This document shows positions 9,152 to 19,690 of a DNA stretch of 30,731 nucleotides, piece by piece. Origin of the DNA: Patescibacteria group bacterium UBA6489 (GTDB taxonomy: Bacteria; Patescibacteriota; Gracilibacteria; BD1-5; UBA6164); assembly GCA_002435385.1 (NCBI GenBank), contig DJMN01000025.1, positions 586 to 31,316 on the forward strand, given 5' to 3'. The notes under the pieces were generated by a model that had not been told where the DNA came from, made no database searches, and saw only the letters and a program-made list of their open reading frames with translations. A program made the position numbers and the translations under genes. Position 1 is the first letter of the stretch. Every line of letters begins with the position of its first letter.

Positions 9152-12100
9152 ATGAGAACACTATGAAGAAAGCTACTAGCTACCACATTGCTACTTTGAA
9201 TAATAGCAAATACAGTAAACATAACACTAATAGCAAATGCAGTAACCTGAGAAACAAGCACTTGAACTACAGCAATTTGTAAAGACTGAATAAATTATTA
9301 CCCAGAACAAGAAATAGTAGATAAATATATCCAAGCCTGAGGAATTACTTGAACTTGTGAGGAACTAGAAAATATAGAAGAAAAAATCAAGGTTCAGGAA
9401 GTAGAAACAAATACCTGAACTGTAGAGGAAAAGTCAAAAAAAGTAGAAATCTGTAAAGTACAACCAAATTGAAAAGAACACACTCAAGAAGTAGCTAATG
9501 AAGCTGTTGATTCAATACTAAAAGATTGAAGGAGTTATTTATGAGAATGTAAAAACGAAACAAAAGAAACTAAACCAAAACAAACAGAAAATTCAGACAA
9601 CAACTGTTTTTATGTAGACACACATTGAAATCCAAGACAAATATGGAGTAAAGCAATGACTTCAAATAATCAACAAGACAAAGAATCAGTAAAAGAATTA
9701 TACAAAATTTGTAAAGACTGATGAAATTGAAATAATAAATGACTAATCTATTCTCCAAGCAATCCTCATCCTTGATGTAAACCAGTACTAAAGATATTTG
9801 AAAAGCATCAAGAAAATTGAATAATAGCCCCATGACAAATAAAAAAATATGAACTATGCCAAACTACATGATACCCAATGCCTATTAAAAACAATGAATT
9901 ACAAAATTCATCAATCCAAATCAATGATTGAGATGAAATCACAGAAAGTCTATCAGTCTATTTAACACTAACAAAAGATACTAATCCTGAATACATGAGA
10001 TTCAGTGAAGATGAAAATACATGGACAGACTGGATGCCATACAGTTATACGACAGACTTTTTAATTTCTTCACTATCAGGAAATAAGGAAAAATGATTAA
10101 AAACAATATATGTACAATACAAAGAAAACTGAACAGAATCAAAAATAGAATATGACCAAATAAATTTAGTAAACAAATACGATGCACAATATAACATAAC
10201 AAATAGTTGACTAGAAAAGAAACAACAATACGAATCATGAAAAACATATAAATTTGAACTATCAGTAAAAAATCAAGGAAACCTAGAATGGACACCAAAT
10301 GGAAACAACCCAATAATGCTTAGTTATAAACTAGTTGACGAAACATGAAATGAAATACAAACAGCCACTAACTATTGAATACTACCAAACGAAGTAAAAT
10401 ACTCAGAAACAACAAACATCAAAATACCAGTAAGAATACCAAACAATACAAGTTGAAGCATAACAATAATCTTTGATATGCTACACACTTGAAATGGATA
10501 TTTTTCTGAATTCTGAGATGAAACCATATCTAAAACAATTCAAGTAAACAATAGTGAAACAGAAAAAAGACAAAGCCTATACAACACAGAAAGTTTAAAT
10601 TTCGGTATTTGAGAATATACAACCATAGAAAATGAACCAACACCAGAAATAGTAACAGTATGTAATGAATCATGAGACAACCTATACGAATCAAACCAAG
10701 ACAAATCAGTATTTAAAATAAAATACCTAGCACCATTCTGAAGATCAGTACACCAACCAAATATTTATGACACATTTGTAAACTCTGGAGACAACACCGC
10801 TTTCTATTCTCTAAACTACTCAGAACACATCTCAGACAATTCAACACTATACCTGTACAGAGACTCTACAGAAATAACAGAACTATGTGCAATAGAAAAA
10901 GAACAACACTCAGACCCAAGAGAGTGTGAACAATATTACAGCGACCTACAAAATACAACAAACAACCAATGTTTAGATATATCAAAAGCCAATTCCCTAA
11001 AATGGATAGAATGAGATAATTGAGAGTTTCGTCCATATGACAGTATAAACAGAGCAGAGTTCTCAAAGATACTACTATGAGCATCTGAAACACCAGTAAT
11101 GCCCTATGAATGAAAGATCTCAGACATAGACTGAACAGAATGGTGGGCAGACTATGCTCAAACAGTAACTGATAACAACCTAATGGACCTCTCAAGTACA
11201 TGAGCATTCCGTCCATTACAAAACCTTACATTTATAGAATCACTAAAAAGCTCACTAAAAACATTCGACTTCAACATAAACAATAACTGTAACTACGAAA
11301 TCATTCATCCAGAAAATTCTTACATCTGAGCATGACTATTCTTCTGAATCATAACAAAAAATGACATACCAACAAACCCAGAACTAGACGAAGTAGATAG
11401 AATGACAGTAACAAGTATGATGTTAAATTCCTACTACCAACAAAACAACCTGAAAAATGCAGAAAACACATGTCCAAATTCAGTAGACGACAGATTCACA
11501 AGAGAAATACAAGAAGTATGTAATACAGAAAAACAAGCTATTCTATCAATAACAAAAAGCCTAAACAAAGACGGAATCAAACTAGAAAACTGAACGAAAG
11601 TAGAAATATTAGAAAATTCATCAAACATAGTAAAAGTACAAGTACAATGACTAGCAGAAGAATGACTATGATATTTATCAAGCAATGAGCTTACAGAAAC
11701 TTGTACAATCCCAACACCAACAGAAGAATTAAAAACACCAGAATGAGATGAAGTAGTAGTAGCAAGTTTAGTATGAATCTATGCACACGAAAAACCAGGT
11801 GCAACAAGTAATTATTTTGACTACAACAAAGACTGACAAACAAACAATCAAGACATTATATCATATAACACAGTATTAACAGTACTAGAAAGTAAATGAA
11901 ACTGGTTTAAAGTACAGTTTGAAGACAGTAGAACGGCATGGATTTTTAACTGATTTGTTGCAATCTGACCAGATGTAATACTTGATACACCAAAAGCTAA
12001 AGTTACAGGAACTATTTCATGGGCTCATAACTTAACGGTAGACCTAAGAGCAAATACAAATACAGATACAAAAGAAAACATTATTTGGGAGACATATGAG

Positions 12101-14881
12101 GATACAAAAGTACAAGTACTAGAAAAAGACGAAGAAAGAAATCTATACTACATAAAAATAGAAAATACAGAAAAAAATTTAACACAAGAAATATTTGACA
12201 CACACTATGCAAGACTTTATCCAAACTTCACACTAGAGGAAGTAAATGAAATGCAAAATAGTATAGCAGGTTGGATTCATGAAGATTTTGTAGAATTAGA
12301 CTGAGTTGATTATTCCGAAGATCAAACTTTAGATTATCCATTTGATTACGAAGCACTTTCAAATAGTTGAAGAACAGTTGATCAGTTAGTAACACAAATA
12401 TTCTTTGAAGAATTCAATTGAGATATTCACGATGCAATGGATTTCAATTTGGAAGCATGAGAAGAAGTAAAAGCAGTAACAAATGGAACAATACAAAGTG
12501 CAGGAACATGAACAGTTACAGTATTACATGATGATTGAAAGAAAAGTACTTATGCACATATAGTTACAAGTGAGGATATACTGAATTGAACAGTTAAAAC
12601 AGTAACACCTGAAATAGTGGTTTGAGTTGTTGCACCAGATACAGCAGAATACAAAGCACATTTACACTTTGAGTTGAAAGGGGGGAATTGAGAAAGTTTA
12701 AATCCAGCTAAGTATTTTAAAATATACAATTCACAAGATAGTCATAAATGTATGAGAGAGTTAGTTGTGGAGAAAGCTATTTATGATGGTAAGGAGGTTG
12801 CTGAGAAATGTGATATATGAATCTGATGACGAATTAACTATAACCCAAACCAAAGATGTATATTAAACATGAATTGGAATAAAGCAGAAGAACTAAAAAT
12901 AACTCGGACAACAGATAAAGAAACAGGATTAAAAACAACAGATGACATATATTATGAAGCAGACCCAACAAAAATAGACTGTGAAAAAGACCCTTGAGAT
13001 TGTATACACTATTTCTGAGTAATAGACAAAGACCCAACTTTTGGAAAATACCTAACACTAAAAATAAATGCACTTACACAATTTTTGAACACAGGAATCA
13101 AAAACTTTTCAAACTATGAAAACAACGATGAAAAATGGTATATAGAAAATACAAAAACATTTGATTCATTTTATACAAATACATTTGAATTCACAAATCA
13201 CATATATGCAACAAGAACAACAGACAGAGAATCATATCTATGAATAAGATTTTTAAAAAAGAATTCTCCTCAAACATGATATCTAGAAACAAGCAGAATA
13301 AATAACAATATTAGTACAATACAACATCACAATATATTATTTGTACCATTTTTAGATGTATACAATAGACAAAAATCAGAATATTGTGAAAGTATAAAAA
13401 CAGCAAGAGAAAGAGAACGGATAAGTTGAGAAAGAGAAACTAGTTGAGAAAGAAATTTAACAGGATACTTTTATCCAGATGAACCATTAACAAGAGAAGC
13501 TGCAGTAAAAATAATACTTAGAGCGGCAGTAGATGAATGAATAGTAAAAATGAGTGATATAGAAAAGTATGATGTATTAGCAAGTAATTTGACATCGTGA
13601 GCTAAAAAATGTTTGGAAGCATTACCAGACCTAAAGTGAAGAATGTTATCAAAGTATGCATGTTATGCATATAATAATGGGATACTAGATTGAAATAATG
13701 GAAAATTTTTACCAGAAGATAATGTGACACATGCTGAAGCACAAAAAATAATCTGAAGAGCTTTTCAAACTAATTATCCAGATCCGCTAACAAGTCGTTT
13801 CACAAGTGAATATTTACCAAGAGATATGTTTGTGTATTTTGTAGATCAAACTGCTAAGTCTCCAAAAGATAATAGGGAAATGGACATAGAAAAGCTTTGA
13901 AGTTGTGTATTACATTCTAAGGAGTTAGATGAGTTTGTGGTTACAAATACTGCTTGAGATAAAGAGGTTGTTAAGTTTGTGGAGGATGATTGGAGGAGGA
14001 GTGATAATATTGATGGTTATGGTAATTGGAAACGGAATGCTTTTGATGAGGATATGGAGGGAATAAGGGGAAGGTTTATTTCTTATGTAAAAGGAGAATC
14101 TAATTGTAATGATATTTATAATGTATCAGTTGCTGTAAATTGATTATTGGAAGTTAGAAAATCATATTTAGATACTTGGTGGAGTTTTATGAGTGAATTT
14201 GAAGGTAATAAGAAACTTGAGAATCTTGGTACTATAAAGTATCCGTTATCAGATGCGACAGATAGATTTTTGAAGTTTATAGAAATTTGAAAAGTTTATG
14301 AGACAAGAAGACGGTATAGTGCTAAAGTACAAGATGTTCTAACTATTTTGATGCCAGAGAATTTTGATACCTATTCTTTAGAAAATATTACTAATTTTTC
14401 AGAAAAGTTATTTCTGTATTTATCAGATCATAATATAGGAGCAGCTTATGACTTAAAAAGAAGTGAGTACTTTATGGCCGAATGAACTGATGGAAATACT
14501 CAAACTAACCAAACTGTTTTAGTATTTTGAAAAAAATATCAGACATCTCAATTGTGAAACTTTTTTGTTTGATTAAATGGGTATAGGGTATGATTGGAAT
14601 TAGAACAAGTTTATACTTTATGATTTGCTCTTGAGTGATTTAAATATTCTTTAGCAATATTATGAGATGAATTCAATGATAAAGTTGTAAAGGGAAAATA
14701 TACACCTGATGAATTTGAAAAATATTTAAAAGATAGATATAATCGGAGCATAAAAATGGAACTTTTTGATCAACGGTCTTATATTGCTTGATATAATTTT
14801 TGAAAAGAGTATTATTCATTGAGTGAAAATGAAAGAAAAGAATATTTAAGTAACTTTTTAGAAAATGCAAAAGCTGAATAA
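9152..14881 (+). CDS. Giant secreted protein with SLH-like and SH3b-like modules
   Basis: A 1909-residue single frame with UGA as Gly. The N-terminus (RRK-free MRTLGRKLLATTLLLGIIAN) is a signal peptide. Residues about 60-590 are exported and rich in Asn, Thr and Glu, possibly beta-sandwich repeats. Residues about 610-715 resemble S-layer homology units (FRPYDSINRAEFSKILLG, later WWADYAQTVTDNNLMD and FRPLQNLTFIESL). Residues about 865-1065 look like two SH3b domains, ending in AWIFNGFVAIG and GWIHEDFVELDG. The first contains a Ca-binding-type loop DYNKDGQTNNQD at 890-901. A second SLH-like stretch lies at about 1440-1540 (FYPDEPLTREAAVKII, then FLPEDNVTHAEAQKII). The last 370 residues are unrecognised. 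SLH modules usually anchor proteins to wall polysaccharide, so a wall-bound surface protein is likely. It overlaps the next gene by 17 bases. Codon style changes after about 12650 (more GAG, GTG, TTG, GGT), suggesting mosaic origin. Confidence 0.82.
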
Positions 14882-15395
14882 TATACTAGATTTTTTATTA
14901 TTTATATTTAAAGAATTTCTGTATCCTATTTTATTACTTTTATTGATTATATTTCCATTTCTATATTTCTATATTTTTGCTCCAAATAATTATAAAGAAG
15001 AAACAATGCCAAAAATTTATGAAATATCCAAATATATAGAAAAGAATGATTTATATTGAATGATGAGATTTTATGAGGATAAGTATAATACCTGAGCATT
15101 ATTAAAGTATTTTAATGAAAATGAACAAGAAAAAATAAAAATGGGAAAAATAAAAATTCGTTCAATAGAATACACTGAAGTACCATCTTTTCCAGAAAAT
15201 GTTCCTAATTCAATTGTATTTAGTGTATTTGAATCTTTGCTATGAAGCAGTGATTATATTGCTTTATATAAAAAATGATTTTATAAGTGAAAAAATAGAT
15301 TTGACTTTATTGATGAAAATAGGAGGGTTTCAATAGTTGAAATATTTAATGATGATTTATGAATATTAGATACTTGTGCTTGAAGTTGTGATTAG
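14865..15395 (+). CDS. Unrecognised single-span membrane protein
   Basis: A 176-residue protein. One long hydrophobic helix spans about residues 8-38 (LDFLLFIFKEFLYPILLLLL then FPFLYFYIF), followed by a soluble domain of about 135 residues with YEDKYNTGALLKYF and ending CAGSCD. The ATG lies inside the 3' end of the giant surface-protein gene (17-base overlap, different frame), which indicates translational coupling. The N-terminal block is repeated, more or less complete, in the genes at 15415 and 17995. The soluble part could face outside and work with the surface protein, but this is inferred from position only. Confidence 0.7.
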
Positions 15396-15414
15396 ATTTG
15401 AAAATTTTTAAGAC

Positions 15415-15540
15415 ATGCAAAAGATGAATAATATCTTAGATTTTTTATTTTTTGTAATTATTTGTTGTATTCTCGCAAGTTTTTTCATAACAAAATCATT
15501 TTGAAAGATGTTTTTAAAATTAGTATTTAATGGCAAGTAA
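15415..15540 (+). CDS. 41-residue membrane peptide, truncated relative of the 14865 gene
   Basis: The first 40 bases nearly repeat the start of the gene at 14865 (ATGCAAAAG then TGAATAATAT, then TTAGATTTTTTATT), giving MQKMNNILDFLFF. The hydrophobic helix then continues as VIICCILASFFITKSF, and the frame ends after FNGK. The soluble domain is missing. It lies 2 bases before the next ATG and 19 bases after the previous stop, so it may still be translated as part of the operon. It is either a small membrane peptide or a decayed copy. Confidence 0.5.
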
Positions 15541-15542
15541 AA

Positions 15543-16286
15543 ATGAAAATAATAAAATTTATAATAGCAATATTTTTATTGTTTTTATTTACTAACACAA
15601 CATCAGCACTAACATCTTGAGATATTAAAAACATTGTAAAAAATACAAAAACATGAGAAATTAGAGTTATTATAGATCAATTACCCTGAAAAGTAGATAA
15701 TTTGTTTCATATGGAGATAGGAAGATTGGCATATTCTCGTAATATTTGAGAAGAGATTCTTGAAAATTGGATTATAATATGCCATTATGATGATACCAAT
15801 GATAGTAATATTATAAAAGAGTGAGAATGTGAATTATTAGATAAAACTGAAAAAATATCATTTAATGATTTAACTAAAAAGGATAAAATTAATGTTGTTT
15901 TAAATATATTAGGAAATTATTTATTTTGTTTTTTACTATGAATACCTTTTAATTTTTGAGTTTTTTTCTGTATAAGTTATTTACTTTTTTGAAAAAAGTT
16001 TTCATTAATAAAACATCTAGTTTTTACTATGTTGTTTACAATATTCTTAGATTTAATACTAATCTATTTTAATCTTAGTTTTATGCAATTAAATTGAGCT
16101 GTCCTTTGAGTATTATTATATGCTTTTTATATTGTTTCAATAAAAATAGTTTTTATGTTCTTTTCAGTTTATTTATTTGTTTATAAATATTCAAAAGAAA
16201 AAGGTTTTTCTTCAAAGTATAATAGAAAATTTTGTAGTATTTTGATGTTATTAATATTTTTATTTATATTTTGATTTGTTTTATAA
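15543..16286 (+). CDS. Unrecognised secreted/multi-span membrane protein
   Basis: A 247-residue protein. Residues 1-22 (MKIIKFIIAIFLLFLFTNTTSA) form a signal peptide with a plausible cleavage site after TSA. An exported domain of about 95 residues follows, containing GEIRVIIDQLPGKVDN and two cysteines (IICHYDD, GECELLD) that could form a disulfide. Four hydrophobic segments at about 118-140, 147-170, 178-210 and 228-247 make the rest a membrane domain. The gene starts 2 bases after the preceding stop. I recognise no family. Confidence 0.65.
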
Positions 16287-16317
16287 TAGTTCATCTGTAT
16301 TAGAGATTAGAGAATTT

Positions 16318-17097
16318 ATGTTTAAAGAACTAAAAAACTACATAAAAAAGAATAAGAGAAATATATCTATAGTTTTATGATTTATAATGTTTATTCTATG
16401 TTTAGATTATTTAGGGATTAATTTCCATAGTATATTATTTTATATCTTTTTGCTTGTTGTTGTTTTATTTTTATTTGATGGAACTGAAAAGTATATTAAA
16501 CAAAATAAAGGAATATCTGTTATCATATGATTTATTTTAATCATTTGGTATTTAGAGAATAGACATTTTAACTTTTTTTGAGTAAAAAACTATATTCCAT
16601 TAATTATTTGAATATTTATTTTTTGTGTACTTTCAAAGATTATATTTTTTCTAAAAGATAGAAAAAACATTATAAAAGCTATTATATTGGCATTAATTTT
16701 TAGTAATTTGTCTTGATATTTAAGAATAACTGAAATAGATTGGGAAAGAGAAAAGGAATCTTATACAAATTTATCATCAAGACAAATAGAGATATCTAAT
16801 AAGATTGTTGAGGTATTTACTTCTTACAAAATTGCTAAATGTGATTGAATGTGTGATAGTAGAAAGGGGTTTCCTTTTATAATAAGAAGAGCATATGATC
16901 ACTATGATTTTAGAACATGAAAAACCTTTTTAAATATATTATATTATTTTATTCTTTTTTATTCTATCTTTTATTTAGTAAAAAGAAAAAAAATAAAAAA
17001 ATGAATACTTATACCATCTTTGGTAATTATTATTCCAATATTTACATATTTATGTTATTTATTAGGAACTTATATTGATAGTATTTGAATATATTAA
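16318..17097 (+). CDS. Unrecognised multi-span membrane protein
   Basis: A 259-residue protein with a basic N-terminus (KNYIKKNKRN) and six or seven hydrophobic helices: five before residue 135, then a polar loop of about 70 residues containing CDGMCDSRKGFP, then two more helices before the C-terminus. The loop has two Cys three residues apart and could be extracytoplasmic. The N-terminal style (M-x-K-E/T-x-KxYIKKN) resembles the starts of the genes at 17340 and 18152, suggesting a shared origin of this membrane group. No family is recognised. Confidence 0.62.
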
Positions 17098-17291
17098 AAT
17101 TAAAATTGAAAGAACTTGGCAGGACTCTCAAAAACTTCACACTAGAGGAAGTAAAATCTATGGAAAATGGGATAGCAGGTTGGGTGCATGAAGATTTAGT
17201 AAAAATAGATGGTATTGATTACATTCAAAACCAAACACTAAATTATCCATTTGATTATGAAGCATTATCAAATTATACAATTTATGAATAA
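17098..17291 (+). pseudogene. Fragment of an SH3b-type surface protein (duplicate of the giant gene)
   Basis: From about 17110 the reading frame gives NFTLEEVKSMENGIAGWVHE then DLVKIDGIDY and NYPFDYEALSN. This repeats residues about 1034-1072 of the giant surface protein (NFTLEEVNEMQNSIAGWIHE, DFVELDGVDY, DYPFDYEALSN), and the DNA is also similar. The match begins abruptly after the stop of the preceding membrane gene and ends in TAA TAG, leaving only the tail of an SH3b domain. A TTG could start a 68-residue frame at 17085, but that start lies inside the preceding gene. It is best read as a remnant of a paralogous gene or a recombination footprint. Confidence 0.75.
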
Positions 17292-17339
17292 TAGATGGAT
17301 ATGTTTGAGCTTGTGATTAAGTTACAAAAAAAATAAAAT

Positions 17340-17981
17340 ATGCAAAAAACAATAATAGAAAAACTAACTTCCCATATAAGAAAAAATGAATGAATATATG
17401 TTTTTATATTACTATATCTACCATTTATAGCATTCAATGAAATATATCTAGACCAATTCTGAACAGCAAACCCAGAATTTGACGATATGATTTATAGAAA
17501 TTATTGTTATTATTCAATATCATATTTATTTATCTTTCTAATATTTTTACATAGAATAAGAAAAAGGAAATATAAATATTTAAGATTAGGAACTATAGTT
17601 TTAGTAGCATGGAAGATATTAGCTCTATTTTTCTTTGTTTTAGCTTGAACCTGATATGAATGAATACAAAAATTTAAAATTGATGAAAATACCTATTATG
17701 AATATTATGTAGATTCCTATTGATGATGATGGTGATGAGAAGACTTAGTTATAAACAAAGTTTATAAAATAACACCTAAAATTGTTGACAGAAGATACGT
17801 TCATAGAACAATAGGATTAAGAACTATAAAAGACATTTCTATAAAATGAGATAAAATATATTTTACCTTAGAACAAACAAAATATAAGAGTGTGGAATTT
17901 GAAGAAGAAATAATAGAAGATAACCTTACAGAATATAAATGTAATAAAAAATGTGAAATTTTGAAGTTATTATTTGATTAA
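17340..17981 (+). CDS. Unrecognised membrane protein with exported C-terminal domain
   Basis: A 213-residue protein. There are three hydrophobic segments at about 19-35, 56-70 and 84-102, then a C-terminal domain of about 110 residues starting with YEYYVDSYGGGWGGED. That glycine run is TGATGATGATGGTGATGA, readable only with UGA as Gly. The domain continues with beta-strand-like segments (KVYKITPKIVDRRYV, IKGDKIYFTLEQTKY) and two cysteines near the end. The first 24 bases of the gene are repeated exactly at 18152. No family is recognised. It is in the same orientation as the surface locus. Confidence 0.65.
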
Positions 17982-17994
17982 ACCTTATTAAAAC

Positions 17995-18129
17995 ATGAAA
18001 AAATTAATAGACATTTTAGACTTCTTGTTTTTTATTTATAAAGAATTTATACACCCAGTAATACTTTTAATAATATTATTATCCCCATTAATATTTTATA
18101 TTTCTATGCTCCCAATTGATGAATTATAG
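17995..18129 (+). CDS. 44-residue membrane peptide, truncated relative of the 14865 gene
   Basis: The frame encodes KKLIDILDFLFFIYKEFIHP then VILLIILLSPLIFYI, matching residues 5-38 of the 14865 protein (LDFLLFIFKEFLYPILLLLL), but it ends after LPIDEL with no soluble domain. It starts 13 bases after the preceding gene. It is either a functional small membrane peptide or a copy cut off after its membrane anchor. Confidence 0.5.
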   Translation: MKKLIDILDFLFFIYKEFIHPVILLIILLSPLIFYISMLPIDEL

Positions 18130-18151
18130 TTCCTTAAATAAATACGATTTC

Positions 18152-18217
18152 ATGCAAAAAACAATAATAGAAAAATTAAAGTATGTAAAAACAAATAAAA
18201 ATACTTTTTTATTATAA
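18152..18217 (+). pseudogene. Truncated copy of the 17340 gene start
   Basis: The first 24 bases from ATG are identical to those at 17340 (MQKTIIEK). The frame then diverges to LKYVKTNKNTFLL and stops at TAA after 21 residues, before any membrane segment. It probably marks a partial duplication. It lies in the 103-base gap before the SLH/DKNYY gene. Confidence 0.6.
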
Positions 18218-18232
18218 AATAATCAAAACAAT

Positions 18233-19543
18233 ATGAAAAAAATATTATTTTTAACATCACTTTTTATAATTACAACATCTTATGCAGACTTCTCAGATGT
18301 TGCAACTGACTATCCATATCTAGAAGCAATAAACTATGCACAAGAAAACAATATAGTTTCTTGATATAAAGATTGAACATTTCAACCAGAAAATAAAATT
18401 ACAAGAGAAGAATTTACAAAAATAATAATAAAATCAAATTTTTCAGACTCAGAAATTTATTGAGAGGACTGTTTTCCTGATGTGAATTGATGAGATTTTG
18501 AAAAATACATTTGTACGGCAAAAAGAGAAGGAATAATAGGATGATACAAAGATTGAGACTTTAAACCTAAAGATAATATATCATTTCTAGAGTCTGCCAA
18601 GATAATCATCTCTTGATTATGAAAGAAAAATGAAGTATGAAACATTGATTGATTATGAAAATATTGAAGGTATTTAAGTAGTAAAACTGCAATACCAAAT
18701 TCTATAGAAAACATTGATTCACTGATAAACAGATGAGAAATGGTTGAAATAGTTTGGAGATTAAAAGAATGAATAATATGAAAAAAATCAAGGTATATGG
18801 AATTGTTATCAGATTTTTTTTATAGAAAAGAAAACGGAAACTATAAAACTTGGGATATTGTTACATCATTTAAGATTAGTACATCAGAACTTTTGTGATG
18901 ATGATATATAAAAAGTGATAATAATATTTATTGCCAGAAAAATGAATTAGTATTAACATGAGTTGATACTGATACATTCAAAGCAATATGAGATTTATTT
19001 TGAAAAGATAAAGATTACATATATTTTCGGAATGAAAAAATAGAATGAGTTGATAGGGAGACTTTTGTTGCTTTAGGAAAGGGGTATTCAAAAGATAAAA
19101 ACAGTGTCTACTATGAAGAAATGTGAAGAGAATTTAGAAAATTTGTCTCAGTAAATCCTGAGACATTTGAGGTTCTGGATTACTGATATACTAAAGATAA
19201 AGATGCTATCTATTATCAAACAGCATTTTTTGATATATTATACCTATCTTGAGTAAATCCAAACACTTTTGAAATTTTAGATTCTTGATATTCAAGAGAT
19301 GACGGTCATGTTTATTATTTATGAAGATTATTGAATCAAGCAAATCCAGATACTTTCAAGATTTTAGATAATGGGTATTCAAAGGATGAGAAAAATGTTT
19401 ACTATGAACATAGTTTATTAACTTGAGCAACTTCTGAAACTTTTGTAGTTATTAATTTTATGTATGCAGTAGATGAAAATAGTTGTTATTACTATGGTAA
19501 GTTAACTGATATGTCATATTGTGAAGAATATTTAGAAAACTAA
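18233..19543 (+). CDS. Secreted SLH and DKNYY-repeat protein
   Basis: A 436-residue protein. The signal peptide is MKKILFLTSLFIITTSYA. Two SLH modules follow: DFSDVATDYPYLEAINYAQE with FQPENKITREEFTKII, then CFPDVNGGDFEKYICTAKRE with FKPKDNISFLESAKII. From about residue 215 the protein consists of DKNYY-type repeats: tyrosine-rich units such as YSKDKNSVYYEE, YTKDKDAIYYQT, YSRDDGHVYYLG and YSKDEKNVYYEH, each followed by NPxTFxILDxG. There are five to six units of about 30 residues. SLH modules normally hold proteins on wall polymers; the DKNYY repeat is of unknown role. It could be a wall-anchored binding or scaffold protein and, with the giant protein, makes two SLH proteins in one locus. Confidence 0.82.
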
Positions 19544-19631
19544 AATTATAGAAAACAAGCAAGATTTGTTCTTAACATTTCCTCAAAATCCTCCAAAAAA
19601 CCACAAAAACACAAAAAGTCTAAAAAAAAAT

Positions 19632-19659
19632 TTGCAATTAAATAAAAAATTTATACAAT
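19632..19659 (+). promoter_or_regulatory. Candidate promoter of the infA-rpmA translation operon
   Basis: TTGCAA (19632-19637), a 16-base spacer and TACAAT (19654-19659) lie about 31 bases before the infA ATG. This is the only convincing promoter-like spacing in the 147 bases after the preceding gene, which otherwise hold A-rich sequence and no terminator hairpin. Confidence 0.5.
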
Positions 19660-19690
19660 ACCACGGATTTTAAAACATATTTGGATAATA

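Noticed and set aside
10866..11216. 116-residue minus-strand open frame inside the giant surface-protein gene
   Set aside because: Low-complexity Leu/Phe sequence produced by the antisense of Asn/Thr/Glu codons; the plus-strand frame is continuous across it.
9152..14881. Possibility that this region is a string of frameshifted or stop-interrupted pseudogenes
   Set aside because: All interruptions are TGA in a single frame over 5.7 kb, with no frame change and no internal TAA or TAG, and the same holds for essential genes. TGA is glycine here.
17085..17291. 68-residue frame starting at TTG as a complete gene
   Set aside because: The start overlaps the preceding membrane gene, and the sequence is a cut piece of an SH3b domain repeated from the giant gene; it is listed as a pseudogene fragment.
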